Positions 46,140-58,332 of a DNA stretch of 64,000 bases are shown in pieces. This stretch comes from Calliopum simillimum. Lineage: Eukaryota; Arthropoda; Insecta; Diptera; Lauxaniidae. Every line of letters starts with the position of its first letter. Position 1 is the stretch's first letter. The stretch covers positions 64,745,407 through 64,809,406 of the forward strand of contig OX638372.1 of assembly GCA_951812925.1 (NCBI GenBank). The letters run 5' to 3'. Both the position numbers and the translations under genes were made by a program. The notes below the pieces were generated by a model. The model had not been told where the DNA came from. It worked only from the letters and a program-made list of their open reading frames with translations, and made no database searches.

Positions 46140-46622
46140 AATATCATTACTCGTATACCATAAAAGGTACCATTCATTTTAAATTCATGTGAAAGGTGGT
46201 TTTGTCTTCTATTCAAGAAAAATATTTTGGAAAGGTCGATAATTGGAACTTTATTGCATTTTGTTGTCTAGTACTAAATTAGTAGTAAATTTAGTACTTT
46301 TTACCCAATATAAAAAAAATATTCTGGGCGCATAGCGTAATTCAATACCTTTCTCAAAATGGTCCAAGCATGAAAATGTCTTTAGAAATGTTTCAGTTAT
46401 GGGCCATTTTGTGGTCGGACCATTTTATTAAATTTTCAAAAAATCATAACTTCTAAGCCTCGAGACAACCAATTTTCCCTCTCTTTCATATGAAAGATTA
46501 TTTTTTGTCTTTCCAAAAAATGTGTTTTAGAAGGTAAAAAAGGTGTACCTGGGCACGTTTTTTGTAGCTTAGCACTAAAATAGTAGTAAATTTAGTACTT
46601 TTTATCATATACGAAAAATTTT
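46140..46622 (+). repeat. Dispersed repeat D, left inverted copy
   Basis: Contains TTACTCGTATACCAT, two TAGTAGTAAATTTAGTACTT blocks (about 46280 and 46577) and AAGGTGTACCTGGGCAC. The same blocks in reverse order and orientation occupy 50690-51015. Confidence 0.75.
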
Positions 46623-46625
46623 ATT

Positions 46626-48325
46626 TTGAGTTCATAAAGCGAAATTTCAATTAATGCTATTGAAGTATTTACAAACAAGTGCAATTTTTGGATTTACACA
46701 TTTGAAAAATAGATTTTATTATTATCGAAATTCATTAATCCTTGGCGCTTACACTTAACAATAAAACTTTTAAGTGAAATCAAAGTATGCAAATTAATCA
46801 AAAATCGGAAGATATGCCCTTAAACTTTTTGAGTGACTACAATTAAAGCTGAAATGTGCGAACAAAAGGTTCATGACATGACAGTATAAAATTTGCACTT
46901 AATGATGATATAGCCTAGACGACAACGACCCATATACTTAAATAAAAAAAGATACACAATAAATCTTTGTTTTTTATATTACAAAGCATTAATTATAATA
47001 TTACATGGCATAAATTGAATTTCCATTAAAACGACTTATCCTTGGGGTATGCTAAGTATAAGCCCAAGATTCCGAGGAAACTCATTAAGCTTAGAAAATG
47101 CAAGGGGAATGAGAAACGATTAATTAATTTCATAAAGCAAATCCTAATTTTAAGGTGAAAGTAATTTAGGGTTAACAATGAGCAGTTTTACTAATGACTA
47201 CAATGCCAAGAAGAATATTTTACTCATTTGATTTTAATAAGTTTAGAGAAAAAGATCAATTTCAAGGCTCAAGTTCAAAGGTTGCTAAACTTCTTCAACA
47301 AATGCATATTTAATGAAACTGTGCAAATATTCTTCAGATGTTTATCCATAGTGATGACAATGCAAATGACCAAAGTTTACGTATTTAATTTTCGTTTACA
47401 ATTCAATTCGGCTCACAAACATCTCATTAGCATTTTTTACGCAAAGAACAAAAGAAACTGTAGAAATGAGTCCATCTTAAATACTATATACGCATGTCTA
47501 CTAAGTAAGCACTTATCATCATTCTACTTATTATTACAAGTGGAAATTTGTATCTCCATAAACATAGCAATGACAGCAGAATGTTTTATGTAAATTTTGG
47601 TTGATAGCACGGTCCGACAGAGGTTTGTACCCATGAGAACTTCCAACAAATTCTTAAGGTAGACATTAAAAAAAAATACACGTGTCTTGTTGTTTTTTCC
47701 TGCTCGTCATTATTTTTTTCATTAATTACTGCAGTATTTTGTACACTGTACAAAAACTTACAAAGTAACGCATTTTTGTTTCAAAACGACATATTCAGCA
47801 AACTTCTGCAGGATATCACAAGAAATAATTTTGTAGAAAATTTTAACCCTCTACATCCCTCACATATGTGTAATTTTTAAGCTTTTCTCAAAAAGGGCAA
47901 TTCGGAGGATTTGCTTTGTTCGGTACAACATTGACCCCATTCTCTTCATACCAATTCATGGCCAATTTACCATAGTGATAACTAGCCAAATCAAAAAGAC
48001 CAAAAAACAGTATATTATGGGTTAATGTGTGCTAGAAGAATATTGTTTGCGTAATTGCTTCAGTATCTTGAGATAAAAAGTTTTATCCAGTAGAATCAAT
48101 TTTCCAACATAAATTCTATTGAACATTAACTTTGAGATTGGTATTAGTTTTTCATGTACACTTATTCAAGACGAAAAATTGGAGATAACGCGCGACTCAT
48201 TCCTAGCCTTGTAATAAAATAAAAACCATGACAAGCAGAGATTTTTTCTATAAGCGAACTCTAAATGACCATAAAAAATTTAAGTCTTTTAAATTTTTTG
48301 GTTGCTATCGTGGAATTTCTAAAAA
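46626..48325. other. Unassigned stretch
   Basis: A 121-codon plus-strand frame at 47228-47593 has no recognisable domain. Nothing else was assigned. Confidence 0.4.
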
Positions 48326-49165
48326 TTGATTTTTTTAGTCAACACCAAAAATTTCCTACCATACATTTTTCGAAACAAAGGCAAAAATTGGCTCCCGGAA
48401 ATAACGTTTGAAAATTTCTTTGAAAATAACAGCAGAAATTTGTTTTTGAATTAAATTTTAGAAATAACTCCAGAATTTGGATATAACCCCAGAAAATGTA
48501 TTGGAAAAAAGCCAGAAAAATTTGCAAATAAAATTCTGGCGTTATTTCCATTTTGTTCCAGAAATAAAGCAAACAACTTTTCTAGCGTTTTTTCAAAAGT
48601 ATGTGGCTTACAAAAACCAAAAACGCCAGAAAATTTTTTGGAAACGAAGCCAGAATTTTCTGTCATAAAGCCAAAAATTTATTTCTGCAGTATTAGGAAA
48701 TAAATTTTTGACATTGTTTCCAAAACAAAATGGAAATAAGGCCAAAATTTTCTGTCTTTATTTCGAAAAAGTTGTATAACATTGTTTCCTATCGAATTAT
48801 TTCCAAAAATTCTGTCGGTATTTCCTAGTTAAATTTTGGCTTTTTATCCAAAAATTAAATTAATACTTTTTTTGTCATTGTTCTATGTTATATAAATACT
48901 TTTTGATAATAACATTAAACTATAATTTTTACTGTGCATATAACTTTTGAAAATATAGATAAAGGGGATTATCGTGTATTCTCCATTGCAGTCTGAGAAA
49001 AATTCCCCGGGAATATTGATTCACAATAACCCCCATCATTTTTGGATTAACAGCAGAAAATTTTTTGGCTTTATTTCCAAACCAAAATGAAAATAGCGCC
49101 AAAAATTTTGTATGGAAATTTTTCTGGCGTTATTTTCAAAAATTTTCTGGCGTTATATCCTGTGC
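48326..49165. repeat. Cluster of CCAGAAAATTTTTGG / CTGGCGTTATTTCC motifs
   Basis: About fifteen degenerate copies of an approximately 25-bp unit, consensus near GGAAATAAAGCCAGAAATTTT, in both orientations. Examples are TTCTGGCGTTATTTCC at 48534, CGCCAGAAAATTTTTTGG at 48626 and TTTCTGGCGTTATTTTC at 49121. This resembles the motif-dense interior of the TIR elements in this window, but no terminal repeat or target duplication was found. Confidence 0.7.
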
Positions 49166-49663
49166 CCTTATTTCGAGGAACCTATTTTTTCTCAAAGTCT
49201 GTTTAAAAAAAATTTGTAAGTTACTCATGTGTGCAACAAAAAGTTTGTAGGACACTGTTATTACAAGTAGAAATTTATGTCTTCATAAACATGGCAATGA
49301 CAGCAAAATGTCTAATGATAACAAAGATAAAATGGTCATCGCATGATTATCTCATTTTGTCTGTTTTGTTGTCAGCTTGGATATATCTTACGAGTAGAAC
49401 TGAAAAGAAGCTTGTAGTTTTATCACATTTATGACTGACCCCTACTAAAATTTAATATAAAATAAGTATTTTTCTACAGTATACCAACCTATTAAAAACT
49501 AGTGTTTCAAAAACACAATAAATAGGAGATAATGGGGTAAAATATTCTAAAAAAATGTTTTTTTGTATGAGATCGTTATAAACAAAGGACAACAAGATTT
49601 ATTCAATATGTACACGACGAAAAATACACATCATAATTTTTACTCCAATCGGGTAACCAAAAA

Positions 49664-49905
49664 ATTAAAGTAATCAACACAAAACTTCAAACATAAATTG
49701 CTTTACGTATGAACTATTTGATGGGTCCGTAAAGTATACGTTACATTCACAAATAAAATGTAGTTAAATAATAAAGGAATATTTACTCCAAATTCCCTAC
49801 ATTTGACTTTATGTAGATTAAATTATACTTTCAGAAAAACAAATGTGTGACAATTTTGAATTTATAATTCTAGTCAAATTAACTTTATTTTTTCAACGAA
49901 TTTTG
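49664..49905 (+). repeat. Dispersed repeat E, copy 1
   Basis: The roughly 240 bp containing TTAAAGTAATCAACACAAA, GAACTATTTGATGGGTCCGT and TTCCCTACATTTGACTTTAT recur in the same orientation at 52736-52975 with about 90% identity by eye. Confidence 0.85.
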
Positions 49906-50072
49906 CTATATTGTACTTGAATCCAACAACACCTAGTTTAAGTATAGTGTCTTCTTCCAAAATCTTCTAAATACATATCCTATTTTTGAAGTAATATAAC
50001 AAGACAAAGAAATTTTTACTACTCTATTTCTTCAAAATCAGTTTCGAATCATACAGCCATTCCATGCCACAC

Positions 50073-50474
50073 TAGGCATGCGCTTATTTTACGATTTTCT
50101 GATTTTCGTTCATGCCGCCCCCTGAAATCCTTCTAATGGTCATAAAAACAAATACTATGAAGTTTCACGACGATCGGATACCGATAACCCGGCCCGCAAG
50201 AGAGGTCAAGGTCAAAGCATAACTTTATCTTATAGCAAATTGAAATACCTTTCCAACAAGCTATAATTGTTTAAAATCGGGTAATAAATACGAATTCTAT
50301 GAATTTTTCTTTTATCGACATTAGCAAAATCGCCGCAAAATGCTATTCTACTACATATGGTATTTTGCGGCAATTTTGCTAATGCCGTAAAAGAAAAATT
50401 TTTATGACCATTAGAAGGATTTCAGGGGGCGGCATGAACGAAAATCAGAAAATCGTAAAATAAGCGCATGCCTA
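50073..50474. mobile_element. Mutator-like foldback MITE with 9-bp duplication and near-identical arms
   Basis: Arms start TAGGCATGCGCTTATTTTAC and match without a mismatch that I can see for about 76 bp, through ATTTTCGTTCATGCCGCCC to GGTCATAAAAA. The 9-bp direct repeat ATGCCACAC flanks it at 50064-50072 and 50475-50483. A second palindrome inside (GACATTAGCAAAATCGCCGC and its inverse) has its centre near 50345. TA flanking GGCATGCGC would be the alternative reading, but the 9-bp repeat favours a MULE-type insertion. No coding. Confidence 0.82.
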
Positions 50475-50689
50475 ATGCCACACCCCTTCCGATTTCGCTA
50501 AAATTTGGTACATGGTTTCGTTTCATGCCTAATCTTTGCGATTTTTTTTTTGTGGCTTGTGGAGGTGTTGAAAAAAGTGGAAAAATCGGTAAAATGTGAC
50601 AAACTCTCCTGAAATAATTGTCAATAACTTGGCCATTTCTTAACCGATTTTCATGTTTAGAACTGTTTTGGAAAGGTTTTGAATCAGGC

Positions 50690-51015
50690 TATAAGCCTAA
50701 AAAGTACTAAATTTACTACTATTTTAGTACTAAACTGCAAAAAAGTGCCCAGGTACACCTTTTTTACCTTCCAAAACATATTTTTTGAAAAGAAAAAAAT
50801 AATCTGTCATATGAGAAAGAGGGAAAATTGGTATGTCTCGACGCTTAGAAATTATGATTTTTTTTGTGTATGGTAAAAAGTACTAAATTTACTACTATTT
50901 TAGTACAAAACGATAAAAAATTCTATAGTACCTTTCACTTGAATCTAAAATTAAGATGGTATCTCTAATGGTATACGAGTTATGATTTTTTGAGCATTTC
51001 AGAACAAGCAATATT
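50690..51015 (-). repeat. Dispersed repeat D, right inverted copy
   Basis: AAGTACTAAATTTACTACTA blocks near 50699 and 50878, GTGCCCAGGTACACCTTTTT near 50747 and TAATGGTATACGAGTTATGA near 50967 are the inverse of the 46140-46622 copy. Confidence 0.75.
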
Positions 51016-52710
51016 TCATATTTTGCACTAGGATGCGAACCTAGGATCGTCCGTGCATGGAGAAAAAAAAAATACCACTTGCATTTTTATTTCTCATAAA
51101 TTTTACCAGAATTTCGTTGTGTTTATTTTTTGGGTTCATATTATATTCTAGACATGAAACCTTACGATTTATAGTATAAAAACCACAAACAATTTATTAT
51201 CTACCATAACGCATCGAGATACCACAAAAATGTAAATGAGTATTTGTTCAGAATTCAAATATGTGGTGTACTTGGCCTTACAAATTGAACTTGAGCTATT
51301 TGGCATAAAATTTAATTCATTTTCTTACACTCGCTACTCCGTACAGTAATTAATCTAAAGCATTAATATAAAATATAACAATTTTCATAAAAGTTTTAGT
51401 TTACTGAAGCCTAAAAATACAGACGTATATTTACAAATTACAAACAACTAATTACTGCCATTAAAAAACTCATGCCAACAAGCAGACTGGAAAACTCTTC
51501 CAAGGATAATTAATTATACAGCTGATGAAAACTCGCAAATAAACAAATAGTTGAATGAAAGCTGATTAGAAGCAGTGTTGCCAATGTAATTTTTCTTATG
51601 AATACCTAAATAGTTTTTGACTGGGTACTTAAAATTCAGATACATATTTTATCTCTTACAATTCGTATCAATTAGGTTTTCCAAAAAGTGGTAACATTTC
51701 AATATATTCTGAGTTGGAGAATTTTGAGCAAAACGGCAACACTAATTTCACACACTAAATGGCTGTCGACAAAGTAACACCACCACAACATAAGTTAAAA
51801 CTGTTAATGAGTCAATAAATTGTTTATTGTACAAACAACATTGGCAACCACTACAAAGGTATTGTAGCAACAACAAATACACATACATTTACTTGTTTCT
51901 TAAATTCACGTGTACATAGTTGGCTTTTGTTGGCGTAGGTCGTATGTATATTGATGTGGTTTTTGTTTGTATTAAGTTTGCTTTTAATGAAAAATATGTA
52001 AAAGATAACAAACAGAAGAATATTCCATGTTCCAAAAAGGTAAAATCTCATCGCAATAAAATATTTTGCGGTGGATTAGTCGTTAACTTAACGAAGGCGT
52101 TATATTTAACAGCACAAACCTGAAAATTAGGCCAGCAAAGGAAAAACCATTGCTATCAAGGTTTATTTTTTGTGTAGGATGGTCAGTTTCTGGCGTTCCT
52201 TGTCATTTCATTGTTATAGCAACAAACACACTTTCTGTTTTGTTTTGATAAAGTTTATCTCGATATTTCTTGGGTTTTTTGACATTTTGACAAACTTCCA
52301 CCAAATGAGCAATTTTTTTTTATATTAAAAATAGCAAAAAGCCCTTGTTCAACTATTTGGCGTTGAGATTCGGATTCATATTTGAAAAATATATACTAAT
52401 ATATTTAATTGGCTTTGCATTAAAGCCATCGAAATTTTGACATCACTTTGAAGGACTCTCATTGTTTAATTTTTTTAATATCATTCCTACAGCTACCACC
52501 ACTCTTAATTCTACAAATGAAATAAATTCCACTCGAAATACTTTTTTCTTAATTAATTAAATTACATAAATTTTACCCACACAATTTGGATTTTAAATAT
52601 CCACAGAATAAAAAAAAAATGTCTTAAAAGCTTTCCATTTAATGTTTGCCACAAATTAATGATTGAAAAGTCATCAACATTCATTCATTAAATCGAGTGA
52701 TACTTATCTG
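51016..52710. other. Unassigned stretch
   Basis: At 51036-51056 CTAGGATGCGAACCTAG is an inverted B-box-like string, perhaps from a tRNA-derived SINE, without an A box. The rest is AT-rich with no recognised feature. Confidence 0.4.
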
Positions 52711-52735
52711 TACACGGAGAAAAATTCAAAAATTC

Positions 52736-52975
52736 AAAAAATTAAAGTAATCAACACAAAATTTCAAACATAAATTAACTTACGTATGAACTATTTGATG
52801 GGTCCGTAAAGTCATATTTACAAATAAAATGTAGTTGAGTAATAAAGGAATATTTATTCCAAATTCCCTACATTTGACTTTATGTGGATTAAATTATACT
52901 TTCAAAAAAAGAAATGTGTTACAATTATGAATTTATAATTCTAGTAAAAATTATTTTATTTTTTTCACGCACAAA
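52736..52975 (+). repeat. Dispersed repeat E, copy 2
   Basis: Second direct copy of 49664-49905, starting just inside the TACACGGAGAA end. Confidence 0.85.
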
Positions 52976-53397
52976 AATGAGTATAATTTTTTTTACCCAA
53001 CTCGAGTAAGGTAAATATTATAGCAAAATATAGAATCATTTTGACTTTTATAATTTCAGTAACAATTTCTTTTTTTCGACAGAGATTTACTTTATATACA
53101 AATTTTATGCCTCTTCATCATATGCGCAAGTTGCGCAGGAGGATGTATATCTACCTATCACACGGAAGGGCCAGGGTTCGAACCATAGGTCGGTCAGTTC
53201 GTTTTTTTTTTTTTTTTGTTTTTTTTCTTTTCTGTTGTTTGAACTTTACAGTAAGGTAAATATTACCACAATTTTTTTTAAAAAAATACTAGCGAGCATA
53301 CATACTGTATTGACTAAAACAGTAAGATGAAATTTCTTTCGGTGTGGAGTTGTCACTATTCTGATTCGAAGTTCTGGTAAAATTTATGAGAACTAAA

Positions 53398-54608
53398 CTG
53401 CCGTCCTAAGCAAGAATGCCGTAACTCCAATTTTCAAAAAAAATGAGTTTATGGCGTTTTTTGGGTCATCACGGTTCTGTCCGTCAACCCACAAGAACAG
53501 GTTGCATTATACCTTTATTTTCCGTATAAAATCAACTACGAGTTTTGTCGTAACTCCCAGCCGTACACATTTTACAATTTAATAATACCGTATCTCCACA
53601 TGCTAAGCAAAAACATCGCAACTCCATAAAAATGTATGTAGTATCATACATTTTTAAAATTATTTCATTTACCTAAATCATTTTAAAAACAAACAAATTT
53701 TCTTTATGACACATCTCGTGCGCGTAGGTAGTTTCGATTATGGCCTCTGGACAAGTTAGTCAGGAAAATTTTCTCTAAGATCTATTTTAGAGTATGGTTC
53801 CACAGACGAAAATTGTAGCAGCTCAGATTGATTGAATCTGTCATTTGTAAAATGGGATATGTGACTAAATTGAAACTTATGAAAAATGTAAGAAAAATCC
53901 TCATAAGTTTGGTAAATCTTATTTCAGTGCGATGTTAGTGATAGTAAGCAGTAATCTGCATACTTGGAAAATAGATAAACCAACCAGTGCCATCGCCACA
54001 ATGACAAAAAGGCAAAAGAATAATTCTCTGTCGACCGACACATATACCCTTTTAAAAATTACCGATTCAATTAATCTGTGATTCAAGTTGGAATTCACAA
54101 TTTAAGGAAATTCAAACCCACATCGCGGACAATAAATCAGATCAAATCCCTCTTACAAAAAAAGGAACTGTGCGTAAGCGGAAATATTACACAGACACTG
54201 CAGAACAACGGAAAAGAGCTTGCCAGGAAAAAAAAATCAGTAGACACAAAATTGGTATTGGTCTTGGTCACCAAAAGACTAGAGTGTTTCTTGGGATTTA
54301 CTCTTTCTTCACAATAAATTTAATCAAAAGTTGTCTTTACGGCTTTTTTGATTTGTATCAGCTTTGTCAGAAGTAGTGCGATGCAAAACATATTACCGTA
54401 ACTCCATTTTCGACTGAAATTTACGTAATTGGCTATTTTCACAGTTGCCATCATGTAGAGCGTGAAAAATCCTTCAGGAATGAGGAATAAAAAATAATTT
54501 TCCTTAAAGGTGAAAGCGTTGAGGAAACGAAACAGCAAGAAACACAAAAACTCATTTTACAGAAATAAACATTTATTGGAGTTACGGCATTCTTGCTTAG
54601 GACGGCAG
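53398..54608. mobile_element. TIR element with CCGTAACTCC motifs and TAAA flanks
   Basis: The left end CTGCCGTCCTAAGCAAGAAT continues into GCCGTAACTCCA, and the right end is its exact inverse (about 32 bp). TAAA lies at 53394-53397 and 54609-54612. CCGTAACTCC or close variants occur at 53419, 53548, 53588, 53616, 54395 and, inverted, 54578. An overlapping frame (54170-54376) reads RKRKYYTDTAEQRKRACQEK and could be a transposase remnant; no family recognised. Confidence 0.85.
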
Positions 54609-54641
54609 TAAAGTAGCAAGTACTATTCTTGTTCTCCGTGT

Positions 54642-55320
54642 ATATGTTTTTCGAAAACCGAGGTAATAAGCTTTAGTTTAGTAAAAAATAACATTGACTT
54701 TAGCACAAAATGTAAGTAGAAAAAACCGATGTAGATTGAGATTGGATTTCTCTGGGGGATAGTATCACAAAAAAAAATTCACTGAAAACCGCCTATTTTG
54801 AAAGTTTATCGGAAATCAATTTTAAGGAAAAAACAAATTTTTTTCCGACCTTTAAATAAGTAGCACCGCCATTTGACATCCGATCATCAAGTATAGTATA
54901 TCGTTGTAAATGCCTTGATAAACGCCACATTTCATTAATGAAAGTCATTTATCTAAAATGCTTTTTTCTACTAGTTGTACTCATTATCTCAGTATCTTCC
55001 ACCCCAAGGTGCCAATAATACTTAACAGAATTAAAGTAAAAATCTTAAAATTTATTTCTGCAAAGTTTCCTCAAATTATTGAAATTAAAGAAGTTATAGC
55101 GAATCTTAAACTTCAGTGCAATATATGAAAGAACGGAAATCGGGAATCGACTCATAAAACTATGCAATTATTCTATTCGTTTTAAAAATTTTAATTATAT
55201 TGAATGACTTTAATAAATTAAAATATCATTATATGAGTATAATTTTAAATCTTTTAATACGGCAGAAATTGATTAAAACAAGAATATTGCATAGTTTTAG
55301 GGGGCGATTTCCGATTTTTA
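54642..55320. other. Unassigned stretch
   Basis: Nothing recognised. CACTGAAAACCGCC near 54780 is not paired with a second end. Confidence 0.4.
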
Positions 55321-55845
55321 AACCCTACACACAGGGTATATTCACTTTGTCCTTCCGTTTGTAACGCAGAGAAGGAGGCGTGGCAGGTATGAAAAAGTAT
55401 ATATATTCTTGATCAGCGCCACCTCCTGAGTCGATATAGCCATGTCCGTCTATCTGTTTGGGTGGCTGGCTGGCTTTCCGTCTGTGGAAATATATTTTAC
55501 GAGAATACTAAGCAAGATAAGTCGATAAAATTTGGTACAGTGGCTGTGCTGTAAACGTTAGCTCGCCGAATTGAAAATAAACGAAATCGGTTATCGGACA
55601 CGCCTACCGCCCATTCAAAAAATACATTCAAGACGCAATTTTATGAGCATTATTCACGACAAAGCAACTAAAATAGACATAAATTTGACTCAGACACTAA
55701 GTATAGTAAATGTAAGCTCTGAACGAAAACTAGGTAAGCTCGAATGGGGCGGCGTGGCACCTTCCATATAAGTAAAAGCTTCCAATCGCTATACTGAAAA
55801 CGTTTTTTGGGATAATCCAATTAAATTTCTCCCGGACACTAAAAC
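55321..55845 (+). mobile_element. DINE-1-like element, 3'-truncated
   Basis: Head ACCCTACACACAGGGTATAT, core GATCAGCGCCACCTCCTGAG, a reduced GGTGGCTGGCTGGC tract, the ACACGCCTACCGCCCAT block and one array unit with GGCGTGGCACC. It stops in the second unit (ACACTAAAACCTATTTC), without the hairpin or CTAG end. It is followed directly by dispersed repeat C. Confidence 0.85.
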
Positions 55846-55879
55846 CTATTTCAATGCAAAATTTTAGATTCGCTTTATC

Positions 55880-56165
55880 TTCTTCAATTTCAACAATCGA
55901 TCGGACGTGGCGTTATACAATTATATTGATGTATATGAAGTAATAACTTCGAAAATAGAAATTTTCGTATAACTCGGGAACGGTCCCAAAGGGGGAAAAA
56001 AATTGAGTTTTTCGTGTTCAGCGACCTCAAATAGAAATAATGTTTTGCAAAAGGTTACAACTATTTTTAATTAAGTGTTGTATTAACTTTTTATAGTTAT
56101 TGCTTAAATAATAAACAAATTAAAAGCACAAAAAGGTGTACTTTTCTTTTTAAAATATCAACAAC
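55880..56165 (+). repeat. Dispersed repeat C, copy 2
   Basis: Inverse of 4742-5060: ATTGATGTATATGAAG, CGTATAACTCGGGAACGG and GTGTTCAGCGACC in order. Confidence 0.65.
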
Positions 56166-56974
56166 AAAATCCAACACGACCATATAAATTCATTCACTCT
56201 TACAGAAACCTTAGTTTGAAACCTCCAGCCACTGCACTATAGTATAACAATTTTTTTGGGTTCTTAAATTGGGGATATACGCAGTTTTTCAAAAGCTATT
56301 TTGATTTTTTAAATTTTTAACATCATATTTAGATTCAGCGACATCAAAAACTCCCTGGATAGCATTATTTTCCATTTTTAAGAATTTTAAAACAGTTTAG
56401 GATTTTTGGCGTTGATGGGGGATTAAAAAAGTTTGGGAGAAAAGCTTCCAGAAAAGTAAGGTGTTGGTTTTGTTTTAAATTCAATTATAAACAACATGCG
56501 CTATGTCGGATCAAAATCGGTGCTTGTTGAACGAAATTACATATGAAAACCTATGCTAAATATAAACATCTTCTAACTCCCAAACTCTAAAGTAAATTGA
56601 AAAAATTTAACCTTATTTTTATTAAGACACAGACACACACACTTGACAGTTGTGTGTTATCTAAGTATTGTATGTGTGACCTTTATGAAACGAAAAATCC
56701 CTGCTGTCACAGTGTGATTGACATATATTCGCAAATAATCTTGTCAAGGCCAGAAAACCAAAACGAGACTGATTCTCACTGAGATTTTCCCATTACTTTT
56801 ACATATATGCAAATCAGACAGGAAAGGTGAAATATTCAGATGGTTTATAATATACACAGCTCCGAAATGGATTTAATAAAAAAATTTGAGCATGAATTGA
56901 GTTCAGAAAGGAACATTCCTCATATTTCGGCGAGGAGTATGGAAAGTTTTTATAAAAACCCTAAATAGAGTATA
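56166..56974. other. Unassigned stretch
   Basis: Nothing recognised. The 61-codon frame at 56597-56782 has no domain. Confidence 0.4.
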
Positions 56975-57349
56975 AAGAGTGTGTCGAAAAAAACTTATAC
57001 ACACTTTTTCATCCAAAATTTATCCTGTGTCCAACGAATAATTTTATTTTTTTTTTTTTGAATCATGCTAGCTTTTAAATATATATGGGAAAATCTTAGC
57101 AAGTGTGACTTTTTCGAAAAAAAAGGTATTTTTCAAACATGTGGCACCCTTTTTTGGACCACGAATTATTGATTTTAGATACATTAGAAGTATTTTTCAG
57201 CCAGCGTTACTGACTTTTTTCGATCGCCTCCCCCGATATCGTCAAAAATCTCACGGTGTTTGTGTGTTTTTATGAAATTTTTTATATGTATTTGGTAGGT
57301 ATGGGAATCGGTTATAAAGTATATTTTCTACCGCAAGAGTCTATATTTA

Positions 57350-57610
57350 GGGTGGCCCTCATACAGAAATATTTTTTAAATCGGATTTTCTCACAGACCG
57401 GTCAATCGATTCACATTAATTATGTCGCTTTTATATTAAGTTGCACTGCTTTAAATATAAAACTTTTATTTATGGTGGCCCTCACACAATTTTTTAAATC
57501 GTATTTTTTCAATTCACATAAAATTTGCCTTTTATATCAAGAGGCACAGCTTAGGTTAAAAAAACTTTTATTAAGGGTGCATATTTAGAGTGGCCCTCAT
57601 ACAAAAAAAT
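57350..57610. repeat. ~120-bp tandem repeat, two units and a partial
   Basis: GTGGCCCTCATACA-type strings recur at about 57352, 57475 and 57591 (spacing 123 and 116), each followed by an AT-rich unit with TTTTTTAAATCG and TTGCACTGCTT-like text in the first two. Confidence 0.7.
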
Positions 57611-58189
57611 TAGAAGTTTTCACTTGTATTCAGAAAACAATATCTACATACAAGTAGAGCACTGCCAACAATTTAAAATTTTTTTTCAAATTTTTACCCA
57701 GTCAAATTATAGTTTACAGATGATCTGGTTTGATACTTGTCTCTATACCGGTCGAAATTTACCCAGTAACCATAAAAAAATAGATTCTGAAAGTCTTCAA
57801 AAGCGCTTAAAACCAAATAACTTTAACGTTACTGTAACGGTTGGTACCCGACCTCCAACGAGCAAATAAGTGTCGACATTTTTTTCAGCATTCATCATCT
57901 ATTGTAGTACATCTATGAAGCCTTTGGGTGACCTTCGGAAATCTTTGGGTGTTACAGAAAACTATTAGTTAAGGTTTGTTGATAGTTCGTCATGAAGGCT
58001 TCGGTTGGATTTCGGGCACCTTTGAGTATTTCAAAAAACTATCAACTAAAGTTTTTTAATAGTACGCCAAAGATTTTTTCCCTCTCTTATACCTATAAAT
58101 TCTTCATTTTGACTACCAAAATTATCAATCAAAACTTGATGAAAGTTTGCCATAGATATTTTCCTTCCATGTACCCAGATATTCTTCAT

Positions 58190-58332
58190 TTTGACTATGA
58201 AGCCTTCGGGTGGTCTTCGGAAACCTTCGTGTATAGCATAAACACGTTTCCAAATTTTTTGCTCAATTGGCTTAGTAGTTTCTGAGTGATAATGCTTCAC
58301 ACACACACGCAGTCATTATATATATAGATGAA
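58190..58332 (+). repeat. Probable 3' tail of an RTE-type LINE or related SINE
   Basis: GGCTTAGTAGTTTCTGAGTG followed by ATAATGCTTCACACACACAC and a terminal ATTATATATATAGATG resembles the 3' ends of many insect RTE-like elements. Upstream (57895-58190) GAAGCCTTCGGGTGG-type phrases recur at about 57918, 57992 and 58200. No coding sequence remains. Confidence 0.5.

Larger units (their letters stand above)
52711..54641. mobile_element. Possible TIR element with TACACGGAGAA ends
   Basis: TACACGGAGAA at 52711 and its inverse TTCTCCGTGTA at 54632 bound a region that carries repeat E at its left edge and the 53398-54608 element inside. The end resembles widespread insect MITE termini of the ACACGGAGAA/ACACTGAGAA kind. 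The TIR is only 11 bp and no target duplication is clear. A B-box-like GGGTTCGAACC at 53174 lies within. Confidence 0.5.

Noticed and set aside
53100..53190. tRNA gene around GGTTCGAACC
   Set aside because: A B box is present, but no A box or cloverleaf could be drawn.
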